Program-made: the position numbers and the translations under genes | Notes under the pieces: generated by a model | What the model saw: only the letters and a program-made list of their open reading frames with translations | Databases searched by the model: none | What the model was told of the DNA's origin: nothing | Shown here: positions 17,280 to 27,300 of the stretch, in pieces | How positions within the stretch are numbered: the first letter of the stretch is position 1 | Layout of the letters: every line of letters starts with the position of its first letter | Assembly: GCF_007992195.1 (NCBI RefSeq) | Contig: NZ_BJZU01000099.1 | Coordinates: forward strand, 1 to 45,180 | Length of the DNA: 45,180 bases | Origin: Methylobacterium oxalidis | GTDB lineage: Bacteria; Pseudomonadota; Alphaproteobacteria; Rhizobiales; Beijerinckiaceae | Direction: 5' to 3'

Positions 17280-17774
17280 TCAGAGGCCCCGGTTTGCGCC
17301 GGGCACCGGGCTGCCGCCGCTGCCGCCGAAGGGCTCGTAGCGGGTCAGGCCGCGGAAGAGCTGGCTGAGGAAGGCGCGATCCTGGCCGCTCGTCGGCGTC
17401 GTGCGATCGATGAAGTCGAAGATGCGCCCGTCCTGCAGACCGTAGAGGGCGACGCGCTCCACCTTGAAGCCGGGCGTGAAGTAGACCGCGACGACGCGCT
17501 GGTCCTCGACCTGCTCACCGAGGAACATCACCGTCCGGCGGGTGTTCTGGGAGATGTAGTACCAGGACTTGTTGCCGACCGTGGAGACGGTGGACGGGGT
17601 GCCGAGGATCTGCAGGACCTGCTCGGGGCTGGAGCCGGGCTTGACCTGCGCCACCGCGTTCTGGTCGATCTGGTAGCCGTGCCGCAGGTCCTCACCGATG
17701 CAGCCGGACACGCCGGCGCCCAGCACGCCGACTACGGCGAGACGAGCGAGCGCAGAGACGAGACGGCGCGACAT
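17280..17774 (-). CDS. bamE: Outer membrane assembly lipoprotein BamE (SmpA/OmlA)
   Basis: A 164-residue lipoprotein of the BAM complex that helps insert beta-barrel proteins into the outer membrane. The signal ends in the lipobox VSGC with the lipidated Cys25. The SmpA/OmlA core includes VKPGSSPEQVLQILGTPSTVS and the NKSWYYIS strand. ATG 17774 has AAGGGGGG upstream; the longer frame to 18101 is antisense to the next gene. The C-terminal 40 residues are a Gly/Pro-rich extension. The gene is divergent from the cytochrome chaperone gene. Confidence 0.9.
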   Translation of the reverse strand: MSRRLVSALARLAVVGVLGAGVSGCIGEDLRHGYQIDQNAVAQVKPGSSPEQVLQILGTPSTVSTVGNKSWYYISQNTRRTVMFLGEQVEDQRVVAVYFTPGFKVERVALYGLQDGRIFDFIDRTTPTSGQDRAFLSQLFRGLTRYEPFGGSGGSPVPGANRGL

Positions 17775-17945
17775 CGGCCCCCCTTGATTCTGTTGGCAAA
17801 CCAGACACGAACGCGGGCCCGAGGCGCTGGCGCCCGATGGACGCTTGCGCCTTGGCCGTGGGTTGCCGTACCGCGGGGTTATGGTTTTGACAAGGCAAGC
17901 TCGGCCACACCTCACGGCCATCCTGCAACCCGACGGGTGCGCCCG

Positions 17946-18494
17946 ATGATCGCCCGCTTCTTCCGCCGCGGGGACGAGCGCCGGGCGGCCATCCGCCAGC
18001 TCCACGCCCGCACCAACGAAGCGTCCCGGCAGGTCGGGCTCTACACCCGCCTCGGCGTTCCGGACACGGTCGAGGGCCGCTTCGAGTGCCTGAGCCTGCA
18101 CGTCATCCTCGTCCTGCGGCGCCTCAACCGGCTGCCGGCCCCGGCCGCGGACGTGGCGCAGGACCTCGTGAACTCGGTCTTCCTGCAGCTCGACGCTTCG
18201 CTGCGGGAACTCGGCGTGGGTGATTTCGGCGTGCCCAAGCGCATGAAGAAGCTCGGCGCCGCCTTCTATGGGCGCGCGGCCGGCTACGACGCGGCGCTCG
18301 ACGCCGGCGACCAGGCTGCGCTGCGGGCGGCGCTCGCCCGCAACGTGCTCGGACGCGACGAGCCGGACGCCGCCGCCGCCCTCGCGGCCTACGTCACGGC
18401 CGCGAGCGCGGCGCTGTCCGGAACCGACCTCGACACGTTCCTGACGGCGGGCCCCCCCTTTCCCGACCCGGAGGCGTTCGGAGGCGCAGCATGA
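17946..18494 (+). CDS. Ubiquinol-cytochrome c chaperone family protein (CBP3/UQCC1-like)
   Basis: A 182-residue helical protein of the CBP3/UQCC1 family, which in mitochondria assists cytochrome b maturation for complex III. The conserved opening is YTRLGVPDTVEGRFECLSLH, then a run through LDASLRELGVGDFGVPKRMKKLGAAFYGR, which is the family signature. The start is ATG 17946. Its stop overlaps the ATG of the DUF177 gene (ATGA), the usual pairing in alphaproteobacteria. Confidence 0.9.
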   Translation: MIARFFRRGDERRAAIRQLHARTNEASRQVGLYTRLGVPDTVEGRFECLSLHVILVLRRLNRLPAPAADVAQDLVNSVFLQLDASLRELGVGDFGVPKRMKKLGAAFYGRAAGYDAALDAGDQAALRAALARNVLGRDEPDAAAALAAYVTAASAALSGTDLDTFLTAGPPFPDPEAFGGAA

Positions 18495-19021
18495 GCCGCA
18501 GCGAGATGAACCGGCACGACGGCGGCCCGCTCAGCCGCTCCGTCAACGTCGAGCGCATGCCGCAGGGGCGCGGCGCCGTGACCGTCGAGGCGAGCCAGGC
18601 CGAGTGCGACGCCCTCGCCAAGGATTTCGGGATCCCCGGCATCCGCGATCTCGTCGGCCGCTTCGACCTCGAGGGCTCGCTCAACCGGCTGCGCGTCACC
18701 GGCACCGTGGAGGCGCTGGTGACGCAGGTCTGCACGGTCAGCCTCGACCCCTTCGAGGCGAAGGTCAGCGAGCCGGTGGAGGTGGAGTTCACCGACACGG
18801 ACCAGTTCGTCGGCACCGACGCCGAGGACGTCGACATCCCCGATCCGATCGTGAACGGGCGCATCGATTTCGGCGCGCTCACCGCGGAGTTCCTGGCGCT
18901 CGGTCTCGACCCCTACCCGCGCAAGCCCGGCATCGCGTTCGAGGAGCGGCAGGAGGACGCGGACGAGAAGCCGTTCGCGGCCCTGGCGCGGCTGCGGGGG
19001 AGCGAGCCGGTGCCGGAATAG
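18491..19021 (+). CDS. DUF177 (YceD) domain protein
   Basis: A 176-residue protein of the YceD/DUF177 family, linked in bacteria and plastids to 23S rRNA accumulation. The family features are VCTVSLDPFEAKVSEPVEVEF (with the single retained Cys) and the C-terminal FLALGLDPYPRKPG. In many proteobacteria it is followed by rpmF and plsX; here rpmF is absent and plsX follows after 141 bases. Translation is coupled to the upstream chaperone gene by ATGA overlap. Confidence 0.88.
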   Translation: MSRSEMNRHDGGPLSRSVNVERMPQGRGAVTVEASQAECDALAKDFGIPGIRDLVGRFDLEGSLNRLRVTGTVEALVTQVCTVSLDPFEAKVSEPVEVEFTDTDQFVGTDAEDVDIPDPIVNGRIDFGALTAEFLALGLDPYPRKPGIAFEERQEDADEKPFAALARLRGSEPVPE

Positions 19022-19162
19022 GGCGACGCAGCAGCCGGATCTCAGATTTCGTTTGCCCGTCCGGCACGGTTCGCTATTTTCCGCCGCGCCGGGCGGTCCC
19101 CTCGATCCGAGCGTGGCCCCGCGACCCGGCAGCCCTCCGCACGAGGCCGCGACACAAGACCA

Positions 19163-20197
19163 ATGTCACAACGCGTGTGCATCTCGCTCGACGCCATGGG
19201 CGGCGATCACGGGCCGTCGACCGTCGTGCCGGGTGCGGCCATCGCCCGCGAGCGCCATCCGGAGACAACGTTCCTGATGTTCGGAGACGAGGCGGTGATC
19301 CGCCCCCTCGTCGACGCCGAGCCGCGCCTGAAGGGCGCTGTCGAGATCCGCCACACCACGGTCTCGGTGGCGATGGACGACAAGCCGAGCCAGGCGGTCC
19401 GCCAGGGCCGCGGCAAGTCCTCGATGTGGCAGGCGATCCAGGCCGTGCGCGACGGGCAGGCCGACGCCTGCGTCTCGGCCGGCAACACCGGCGCGCTGAT
19501 GGCGATGTCGAAGATCTGCCTGAAGACCATGTCCGGCATCGAGCGTCCGGCCATCGCCTGCCTGTGGCCCACCGTGCGCGGCGAGAGCGTGGTGCTCGAC
19601 GTCGGCGCCACGATCGGCACCGATGCCGAGCACCTCGTCGAGATGGCGGTGATGGGCTCGGCCATGGCCCGCATCGTGTTCGACCTCGAGACGCCGAGCG
19701 TCGGCCTCCTCAACGTCGGCACCGAGGAGATGAAGGGCAACGAGGCCGTCAAGGAGGCCGCGCGCCTCCTGCGCGAGATGGAACTGCCGAACTTCGCCTA
19801 CCACGGCTTCGTCGAGGGCACGGATCTCGGCCGCGGCACCGTCGACGTGGTGGTCACAGAGGGCTTCACCGGCAACATCGCCCTGAAGACCGCCGAGGGC
19901 ACCGCCAAGCAGATCGGCTCCTACCTGCGCTCGGCCATGAGCCGTACGCTGTCGGCCAAGATCGGATACCTGTTCGCGCGCAGCGCGTTCCGGGCACTCC
20001 GCGAGAAGATGAACCCGAGCCGCGCCAATGGCGGCGTCTTCCTCGGGCTCGAGGGCATCGTCATCAAGAGCCACGGCTCGGAGAACGCGCAGGGCTTCGC
20101 CGCGGCGATCGACCTTGCCCACGACATGGCCCGTCACGACCTGATGCGCACCATCCGCGAGATGCTCGACCAGACGCCCGCCGTGGTCTCGGCATGA
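19163..20197 (+). CDS. plsX: Phosphate acyltransferase PlsX
   Basis: A 344-residue peripheral membrane enzyme that makes acyl-phosphate from acyl-ACP, the first committed step toward phosphatidic acid with PlsY. Signatures: SLDAMGGDHGPSTVVPGA at the N-terminus, SAGNTGALMA in the centre and VTEGFTGNIALKTAEGT toward the C-terminus. Length matches the family. The ATG at 19163 lacks a strong Shine-Dalgarno. fabH follows after 22 bases, probably in one operon. A possible promoter with TTGCCC and CTATTT lies near 19054-19080. Confidence 0.95.
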   Translation: MSQRVCISLDAMGGDHGPSTVVPGAAIARERHPETTFLMFGDEAVIRPLVDAEPRLKGAVEIRHTTVSVAMDDKPSQAVRQGRGKSSMWQAIQAVRDGQADACVSAGNTGALMAMSKICLKTMSGIERPAIACLWPTVRGESVVLDVGATIGTDAEHLVEMAVMGSAMARIVFDLETPSVGLLNVGTEEMKGNEAVKEAARLLREMELPNFAYHGFVEGTDLGRGTVDVVVTEGFTGNIALKTAEGTAKQIGSYLRSAMSRTLSAKIGYLFARSAFRALREKMNPSRANGGVFLGLEGIVIKSHGSENAQGFAAAIDLAHDMARHDLMRTIREMLDQTPAVVSA

Positions 20198-20219
20198 GGC
20201 TGGCGGGGGAAGGATCACC

Positions 20220-21197
20220 ATGGTAGCCCTGCGTTCCGTCGTCGTCGGCTGCGGCTCGGCGTTGCCCGCCCGGGTCGTGACGAACGACGACCTCGCCCAG
20301 CGCGTCGACACCTCCGACGAGTGGATCGTCCAGCGCACGGGCATCCGCCAGCGCCACCTCGCCGACGAGAGCGAGACCACCTCGGTCCTCGGCGTCCGGG
20401 CGGCGCAGGCCGCCCTCGGCGAGGCGGGCCTCGGCCCGGAGGACATCGACCTCGTCATCTGCGCGACCTCGACGCCCGACCACACCTTCCCCTCCACCGC
20501 CACGCAGATCCAGGCCGGCCTCGGCATCCACCAGGGTGCGGCCTTCGACCTGCAGGCGGTCTGCGCCGGCTTCGTCTACGGTGTGGCGACGGCGGACAAG
20601 TTCCTGACGACGGGCGCCGCCCGCCGCGCCCTCGTTGTGGGGGCCGAGACCTTCTCGCGCATCCTCGACTGGGAGGACCGCACCACCTGCGTGCTGTTCG
20701 GCGACGGCGCGGGCGCCATCGTCCTGGAGGCGCGCGAGGGCGCGGGCACGAAGTCGGATCGGGGCGTGCTCACCGCGAGCCTGCGCTCGGACGGGCGCCA
20801 CCGCTCGAAGCTCTACGTCGACGGCGGCCCGGGCTCCACCGGCACCACGGGCTTCCTCCGCATGGAGGGACGCGACGTGTTCCGCTTCGCGGTGGGCTCC
20901 GTCACCGACGTGATCGAGGACGCCTTCCGTGCCTCCGGTACGACGGCGGAGGAGCTGAACTGGTTCGTGCCCCACCAGGCCAACCGCCGGATCATCGAGG
21001 CGTCCGCCGACAAGCTCGGCATCGCCCGCGAGAAGGTGGTCCTCACCGTCGACCGGCACGGCAACACCTCGGCAGCCTCGATCCCGCTCGCCCTCGACGC
21101 CGCCCGCAAGGACGGGCGCATCCGCGAGGGCGACCTCGTGATGATCGAGGCGATCGGCGGCGGATTCACCTGGGGCGCCGCGGTGATCCGCTGGTGA
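20220..21197 (+). CDS. fabH: 3-oxoacyl-ACP synthase III
   Basis: A 325-residue condensing enzyme that starts fatty-acid synthesis from acetyl-CoA and malonyl-ACP. The catalytic triad is intact: Cys115 in QAVCAGFVYG, His252 in PHQANRRI and Asn282 in HGNTSAAS. The SDEWIVQRTGIRQR segment near residue 32 is a FabH hallmark. It follows plsX closely, and ihfA follows with its own apparent promoter. Confidence 0.96.
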   Translation: MVALRSVVVGCGSALPARVVTNDDLAQRVDTSDEWIVQRTGIRQRHLADESETTSVLGVRAAQAALGEAGLGPEDIDLVICATSTPDHTFPSTATQIQAGLGIHQGAAFDLQAVCAGFVYGVATADKFLTTGAARRALVVGAETFSRILDWEDRTTCVLFGDGAGAIVLEAREGAGTKSDRGVLTASLRSDGRHRSKLYVDGGPGSTGTTGFLRMEGRDVFRFAVGSVTDVIEDAFRASGTTAEELNWFVPHQANRRIIEASADKLGIAREKVVLTVDRHGNTSAASIPLALDAARKDGRIREGDLVMIEAIGGGFTWGAAVIRW

Positions 21198-21261
21198 GGC
21201 GCCGCAATCCGGGGCGATCGCCCGGGTCGGAATTTCGCAAGGTCCGCGTCCCGGCCCGCGG

Positions 21262-21290
21262 TTGACCCCGCGTCTGAGCCGGATTAGCGT
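21262..21290 (+). promoter_or_regulatory. Candidate promoter for ihfA
   Basis: TTGACC at 21262-21267 and TAGCGT at 21285-21290 are separated by 17 bases, a standard sigma-70 layout. A start site near 21297 would give a leader of about 45 bases before the ihfA ATG. Seen by eye only. Confidence 0.4.
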
Positions 21291-21342
21291 GCCGGATCAT
21301 AGAGATACGCCGCGAACGACGAATCGTTGAGGGGGTTAACGC

Positions 21343-21663
21343 ATGACGGGAAAGACGGTCACACGCGCCGATCTGAGCGAGGCCGTCTATCAGCAGGTTG
21401 GTCTCTCGCGCACGGAATCGTCCGCGCTGGTCGAGACGGTCCTGTCGGAGATCTGCACCTGCCTCGCCCAGGGCGAGACGGTGAAGCTGTCCTCGTTCGG
21501 ATCCTTCGTGGTGCGCAGCAAGGGCAAGCGCGTCGGCCGCAACCCCAAGACCGGCGTCGAGGTGGCGATCGAGCCGCGCCAGGTCATGGTGTTCAAGCCT
21601 TCGAACGTCCTGAAGGCGCGGATCAACGGGGCGAACGGCGTCCACGCCGACAGCGACGATTGA
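21343..21663 (+). CDS. ihfA: Integration host factor subunit alpha
   Basis: A 106-residue DNA-bending protein that pairs with IHF-beta. It carries the HU/IHF fold with the signature GETVKLSSFGSFVVRSKGKRVGRNPKTG and the DNA-intercalating beta arm with PKTG at about 68-71. The order plsX-fabH-ihfA-merR is standard in alphaproteobacteria. Confidence 0.95.
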   Translation: MTGKTVTRADLSEAVYQQVGLSRTESSALVETVLSEICTCLAQGETVKLSSFGSFVVRSKGKRVGRNPKTGVEVAIEPRQVMVFKPSNVLKARINGANGVHADSDD

Positions 21664-21737
21664 GGCCGGCCGGACCGTCCGGCCAACGGGCGGCGCTACG
21701 CCCGCGGCCGGCCGAGTCCTGAGGGAAGGGGGCGACG

Positions 21738-22232
21738 ATGCCGCTCGCAGCCGTGACGGGAGCCGCCGACGAGGCCGCCCGCGCCGAGAAGGCGCCGGAC
21801 GCCTTCCGGACGATCAAGGAGGTCTCGGACGATCTCGACGTGCCGCAGCACGTCCTGCGCTTCTGGGAGACCCGCTTCGCCCAGATCCGGCCCGTGAAGC
21901 GCGCCGGCGGGCGTCGCTACTACCGCCCCGGCGACGTGGACCTCCTGCGCGGCGTGCGCCAGCTTCTCCACGGGCAGGGCTACACGATCCGCGGCGCGCA
22001 GCGCGTGCTGCGGGAGAACGGGGTGCGCTTCGTGCAGGCGGTCGGCCGCGGCGAGGCCGCGGCTGCCGCGCCCTCTCCGCAGGAGACCGAGGCCGGCGCG
22101 ATCCTGCTGCCCGCGGATCCCGCGCGCGCCGCCGTCGCGGTCGGCGGCCAAGCCGCCCTGAGGGAGGCGCTGGCCGAGCTCCGGGCCTGCCGGGACGCGC
22201 TGGCCGCCCTGAGGCTGCCGCCCGAGTCCTAG
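21738..22232 (+). CDS. MerR-family transcriptional regulator
   Basis: A 164-residue regulator with an N-terminal MerR winged helix-turn-helix at about residues 22-95. It is marked by FRTIKEVSDDLDVPQHVLRFWETRF and RYYRPGDVDLLRGVRQLL. The linker is Ala-rich and the C-terminus ends in a short helical segment. No Cys or other effector ligands are visible, so it is not a metal-sensing MerR. It belongs to the type that always follows ihfA in this order; its target is unknown. Confidence 0.9.
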   Translation: MPLAAVTGAADEAARAEKAPDAFRTIKEVSDDLDVPQHVLRFWETRFAQIRPVKRAGGRRYYRPGDVDLLRGVRQLLHGQGYTIRGAQRVLRENGVRFVQAVGRGEAAAAAPSPQETEAGAILLPADPARAAVAVGGQAALREALAELRACRDALAALRLPPES

Positions 22233-22254
22233 GGCGGAGGACCCTGCCCGTCGC

Positions 22255-23121
22255 TCAGGCCCGCAGGCTGTCGAGCGGCACCGGGGCCGCGTGCGGGCGC
22301 GTGCCCAGCATCCGGTCGATCAGCGCCAGCACCTCGGCCCGGCCGCAATTCGCCGCCGGCTCGAAGGGCGTCCAGGTCTGCGCGAAGTCGAGTTGCGAGA
22401 AGACGTCCCGGTAGCGCCGCAGCTCGTTGATCGTCAGCGGCACGCCGCGCACGAACGCCTTGTGGGCGGAGATGGTGAGCGCCTTCCGGAAGTCGCCCGG
22501 GTCGAGCTCGAACTTCAGCGCGTCGCCGCAGAACAGGATCTTGCGCGCCCGGTCGAACAGGACGGCGTGGCCGTCGAAATGGCCGGCGGTGCGGTGCAGC
22601 TCCAGTCCGGGCAGGGGCTCCAGGAAGTCGTCGTAGGGCCACGAGACCTGCAGCGCCGGGCTCCAGATGAAGTCGGCGGCCGGCAGGCAGAGTTCCGGGT
22701 CGAACCGGTCCTGCAACTGCACGAGGGCGCCGTAGGAATGGGGGTGGGAGGCCGAGAGGACCTGCATGCCGCCGAGGCTCTCGATGTGGTCGAGCGCCGC
22801 CTCGCTGAAGACGGGGCAACCCTCGAAGCCCATGTTGCCGGTGTCCGTCCGGATCAGGTAGGCGCTCGGCCCGATGCCGGAGACGGGCTCGTTCCAGAAC
22901 CGCCACACCCCCGGCTCCAGCTCCTGCCAGTGGCAGGGGAAGCGCTCCTGCGCCTGCCGCTCGGTCCAGAAGCGCCAGCCGTCCTGCGGCACGACATGGC
23001 GGGCGTCGAGGCACATCGGGCAGTGCGGGGGCGCCTCGAAATGGCGCTGCCAGAACCCGCAATTGTCGCAGGTGTAGGCGGGCAGCTTGAGGGCGCCCGC
23101 GAAGGGCAGGTATCCGGGCAC
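22255..23121 (-). CDS. Metallo-beta-lactamase-fold protein with N-terminal zinc ribbon
   Basis: A 288-residue cytosolic protein. The first 40 residues form a zinc ribbon (Cys18, Cys21, Cys34, Cys37). The rest is a metallo-beta-lactamase fold with YLIRTDTGNMGFEG, HPHSYG, TAGHFDGHAVLFD and LFCGDALKF. The usual HxHxDH metal motif is reduced to HPHSYG, with Tyr-Gly in place of Asp-His, so the second metal site looks incomplete. Later His and Asp ligands remain. The start is GTG 23121 with GAGAG upstream. Substrate unknown. It converges on the merR gene. Confidence 0.8.
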   Translation of the reverse strand: MPGYLPFAGALKLPAYTCDNCGFWQRHFEAPPHCPMCLDARHVVPQDGWRFWTERQAQERFPCHWQELEPGVWRFWNEPVSGIGPSAYLIRTDTGNMGFEGCPVFSEAALDHIESLGGMQVLSASHPHSYGALVQLQDRFDPELCLPAADFIWSPALQVSWPYDDFLEPLPGLELHRTAGHFDGHAVLFDRARKILFCGDALKFELDPGDFRKALTISAHKAFVRGVPLTINELRRYRDVFSQLDFAQTWTPFEPAANCGRAEVLALIDRMLGTRPHAAPVPLDSLRA

Positions 23122-23190
23122 GGGTCTCTCGCGGCTGTTGGCTTGGGGCTCACCTAGCAGGCGGGCGGCGCGATTGCACGGGCTCGCCCG

Positions 23191-24201
23191 CTAGCGTCTC
23201 CCGAGCAGCCGGCGCGGCGCCCGCGCGGCGGCCGCGAGGCCCGCGAAGCCGAGGGTGGCGACGCCCGCGAGGCCGAGGACGAGGAGGTCCCGCTCGCGAC
23301 TCGTCCAGAACTCGGAGCGGGTCCGTTTCATGCGGTCGCCGAATCGGCCCTCGCTTCCGACTGCGCCGGGCACGGGCTCGAACAGGTTGCCGGCGCGGTC
23401 CGGCACCGGCTCCTCCTCGAGCTGGCTCTCCCAGGCATCGGCCGCCTTGCGGTCGGCGAAGCCCGGCGCCACGGCCTGCGCCACCGCCATCATCAGCGAG
23501 GAGCGGCCGACCCAGATCTCGCGCCGCGGGTGCTCCACCGCGTAGACGATCGCCTCGGCGCAGAGCCGCGGGTCGAAGACCGGGTCCGGCGCGTTCTGGC
23601 CGTGGCCGGTGCGGGTGCGGGCCCAGTTGAACTGCGGCGTGTTGACGGCGGGCAGGTAGACGACGGTGAGCGAGACGTCGACCCGGTCGTGGATCAGCTC
23701 GGCGCGCAGCGCGTCGGTGAAGCCCGAGACCGCGAACTTTGCCGCGCAGTAGGGTGCCTGCAGGGGCGCGGCGCGGATCCCGAGGCCGGAGGAGACCTGC
23801 ACGATGGCCCCGCGGTTGCGCCGCTTCATGTGGCGGAGCGCCGCCAGCGTGCCGAAGACCTGGCTCAGGTAGGTGGTCTCGGTGACGCGCCGGTACTCCT
23901 CGGGGGCGATCTTGTCGGCCGGGCTGACGATGGTCGACATCGCGTTGTTCACCCAGGCCTGGATCGGCCCGAGCTCGCGCTCGATCCGTTCCGCCGCCGC
24001 GTCGACGGCTTGTGCGTCAGCGACTTCGGCCGAGATCGCGAGGACGGGACGCCCGTAGCCTGCGAGTGCCTCCCGCGCCGCGTCGAGGCGGCCCCGGTCT
24101 CGAGCGATCACGGCGACCGACCAGCCCCGTGCGGCGAAGAGATGGGCCGTGGCGAGCCCGATCCCCGCCGTCCCACCGGTCACGACTGCCACACGCGCCA
24201 T
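23191..24201 (-). CDS. SDR-family oxidoreductase with C-terminal membrane segment
   Basis: A 336-residue short-chain dehydrogenase. The NAD(P) motif TGGTAGIG is at residues 8-15, VNNAMST is the NNAG equivalent, and the catalytic Ser (VQVSSGLG) and YCAAK are in place. Residues beyond about 260 form an Arg/Pro-rich tail and one hydrophobic segment (LLVLGLAGVATLGFAGLAAAA) near the C-terminus, unusual for soluble SDRs. ATG 24201 has GAGG seven bases upstream; GTG 24207 is possible. Substrate cannot be inferred. Confidence 0.85.
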   Translation of the reverse strand: MARVAVVTGGTAGIGLATAHLFAARGWSVAVIARDRGRLDAAREALAGYGRPVLAISAEVADAQAVDAAAERIERELGPIQAWVNNAMSTIVSPADKIAPEEYRRVTETTYLSQVFGTLAALRHMKRRNRGAIVQVSSGLGIRAAPLQAPYCAAKFAVSGFTDALRAELIHDRVDVSLTVVYLPAVNTPQFNWARTRTGHGQNAPDPVFDPRLCAEAIVYAVEHPRREIWVGRSSLMMAVAQAVAPGFADRKAADAWESQLEEEPVPDRAGNLFEPVPGAVGSEGRFGDRMKRTRSEFWTSRERDLLVLGLAGVATLGFAGLAAAARAPRRLLGRR

Positions 24202-24259
24202 CCGCACACCTCGCGATCGTCCCTGCTCGGCCGATCAATGCGGGTCGCCCGAAACGGTT

Positions 24260-24302
24260 GCGGCCCCGCCCCAGTGCCGAATCGACACGGGAGCGGGGCC
24301 GC
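24260..24302 (-). terminator. Terminator hairpin at the end of the RND operon
   Basis: A 10-bp perfect GC stem (GCGGCCCCGC and its complement) encloses a second smaller stem (GTGCCG/CGACAC, imperfect). It lies just downstream of the RND permease stop and upstream of the SDR gene. On the minus strand it runs into AACCGTTTCG. Confidence 0.55.
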
Positions 24303-24328
24303 GGGACGCCTCCGATGTGGGCCGGCCC

Positions 24329-27300
24329 TCAGGGATGGGCCGGCGTCGCGTGCGGGTCGTGCTTGTCCGGCGTCGTGTTCTGCGGGTCCTTCCCGCGCTT
24401 GCGCGCGATCCAGATCAGCACGTTGCGGATCACCACGTAGAAGACCGGCGTCAGGAACAGGCCGAAGAAGGTGGCGCCGATCATGCCGAAGAACACGGCG
24501 GTGCCGAGCGCCTGACGCATCTCGGCGCCGGGGCCCGTCGCGATGACGAGGGGCAGCACGCCGAGGATGAAGGCGAAGGCCGTCATCAGGATCGGGCGCA
24601 GGCGCAGGCGGCAGGCCTCCACGGCGGCGGCCACCGGCCCCTTGTGCTCGGTCTCCTCGATCTGGTGAGCGAACTCCACGATCAGGATCGCGTTCTTCGC
24701 CGCCAGACCGATGAGCACGATGAGCCCGATCTGCGTGAGGATGTTGTTGTCCTGCCCTCGCAACTGCACTCCGAACAGCGCGGCGAGCACGCCTGTCGGA
24801 ACCACCAGGATGATCGCCAGCGGCAGCGCCCAGGATTCGTACTGCGCGGCCAGCACCAGGAAGACGAGGAGCACGCCGAGGGCGAAGACGTAGATCGCCG
24901 TGCCGCCCGCCGCCTTCTGCTGGTAGGCGATCTCGGTCCAGTCGTAGGCGTAGCCCTCGGGCAGCGCCTTCTTGGCCATATCCTCCATCGCGTCGAGGGC
25001 CTGGCCCGTCGAGATGCCGGGCTTGGCCGTGCCCTGGATCGGCACCGAGTAGAACAGGTTGAACCGCTGCACGATCTGCGGGCCGGTGATCTCGCGGATC
25101 TGGGCCAGTGTCCCCATCGGCACGAGCGCGCCGGTGGAGGAGCGGACCTTGAGCTGCGTGATGTCCTCCTGGCTGACGCGGAAGGGCGCGTCGGCCTGCA
25201 CGCGGACCTGATAGATGCGGCCGAGCGTGTTGAAGTCGTTCACGTAGGCGCCGCCGAGGTTCGACTGCAGCGTCGAGAAGACGTTGGCGAGCGGCACGTT
25301 GAGCATCCGCGCCACCGTGCGGTCGATGTCGATGAAGAGCTGCGGCGTGTCGTTGCCGAAGGTCGTGAAGACCCGCTGCACCTCGTTGCTCTGGTTCGCC
25401 TGGCCGATCAGCTCGCCGGCGGCCGCCAGGAGCGGCCCGATCGACGAGGATTGCCGGCTCTCGATCTGCATCTTGAAGCCGCCGCCCGTGCCGAGGCCGC
25501 GCACCGGCGGGGGCGGGATCACGATGATGCGCGCCTCCTGGATGCCGGCTGTGGCCTTGAGCACGTCGCCCGTGACCACGGCGGCGCTGCGCCCCTGCGC
25601 CGCCCGCTCCTTGGCGTTCTTCAGCGTCAGGAACATCACCGCCGCGTTGGTGGTGTTCGTGAAGGTGGCGCCGTCGAAGCCCGCGATGATGACGGTGTTC
25701 GTCACCCCGTCGACGCCGCGCGCGATCTCGGCGGCCTTCGTCACCACGGCGGTCGTGCGGTCGAGGGAGGCGCCCGAGGGGAGCTGCACGACGCCGATCA
25801 GGTAGCCCTGGTCCTGGTCCGGGATGAAGCCGGTCGGCGTCGTCTGCGCGAGGTGGATCGTCCCCGCGATCGAGGCGGCGTAGACGAGGAGCATCGCGAT
25901 CAGGCCGACCGCGTTCGCCGTGAGGAAGCGGATGGTCGCGGCGTAGCCGTGCGAGAGCTTGTCGAACGCCTTGTTGAAGCCGTTGGCCAGCCAGTTCACG
26001 AAGCGCGTCAGGAAGAACTTCGGCTGCGCGTGCGCGTGGTGGGGCTTCAGGAGCAGCTTGCAGAGCGCGGGCGAGAGCGTCAGCGAGTTGAAGGCAGAGA
26101 TGATCGTCGAGGCCGCGATGGTGAGCGCGAACTGCTTGTAGAACTGGCCCGAGATGCCGGGGATGAACGCGGTCGGGATGAACACCGCCGCGAGCACCAG
26201 CGCGATGGCGACGACCGCGCCGCCGACCTCGTCCATGGTCTTGTGCGCCGCTTCGCCGGGGGAGAGCCCCTCGGCCATGTTGCGCTCGACGTTCTCCACC
26301 ACGACGATCGCGTCGTCGACCACGATGCCGATGGCGAGGACGAGGCCGAACAGCGTCAGGTTGTTGAGCGAGAAGCCAAGTGCCGCCATCACCGCGAAGG
26401 TGCCGACGAGCGAGACGGGAATCGCGATGACCGGGATCAGCGCGGTGCGCCAGCTCTGCAGGAAGACGAGCACCACGATGACCACGAGGGCGACCGCCTC
26501 GAACAGGGTCTTGTAGACCTCGTGGATCGACTCCTCGATGAACTCGGTCGGGTTGTAGGCGATGCGGTACTCGACGTCCGGCGGGAAGTTCGCCTTCAGC
26601 CGCTCCATCGTCGCCTTCACCGAGGCGGCCGCGGCGAGCGCGTTGGTGCCGGGGCGCTGGAAGGCGCCGATGCCGACCGCGGGGGTCGCGTTGAGGAAGG
26701 AGTTCGTCGTGTAGTCCTTCTGGCCCATCTCGACGCGAGCGATGTCCTTCAGGCGCACGAGGCGCCCGTCGCTCGCCTTCACGATCACGCTGGCGAACTC
26801 GTCGGGCGTCTGGAAGCGCCCCTGCGACTGCACCACGAGCTGGAAGGCCGAGGAGGAGGGGGCCGGCGGCGCGCCGAGGGCGCCGGCCGCCACCTGCACG
26901 TTCTGCTCCTGCAGGGCGCCGATGACGTCGGTGGTCGAGAGTCCGTAGGCGGCGAGCTTGTTCGGGTCGAGCCAGATGCGCTCCGCGTACTCGTTGCCGC
27001 CGAAGATCGTGATGTCTCCCACGCCGTCGAGGCGGAGCATCTCGTCGCGGATGTTCAGGTAGATGTAGTTCGCGAGGTAGTTCTGGTCGTAGGTCTTGTT
27101 CGGCGAGAGCAGGTGCACGACCAGCATCAGGTCGGGCGAGGCCTTGCGTACCGTGACGCCGAGGTTGCGCACGTCCGGCGGCAGGCGGGGCTGGGCCACC
27201 GAGAGCCGGTTCTGCACGAGGACGTTCGCGATATCGAGGTTGGTGCCGACCTTGAACGTCACGGTCAGCTGCATGTTGCCGTCGTTCGTGGAGAGCGACG

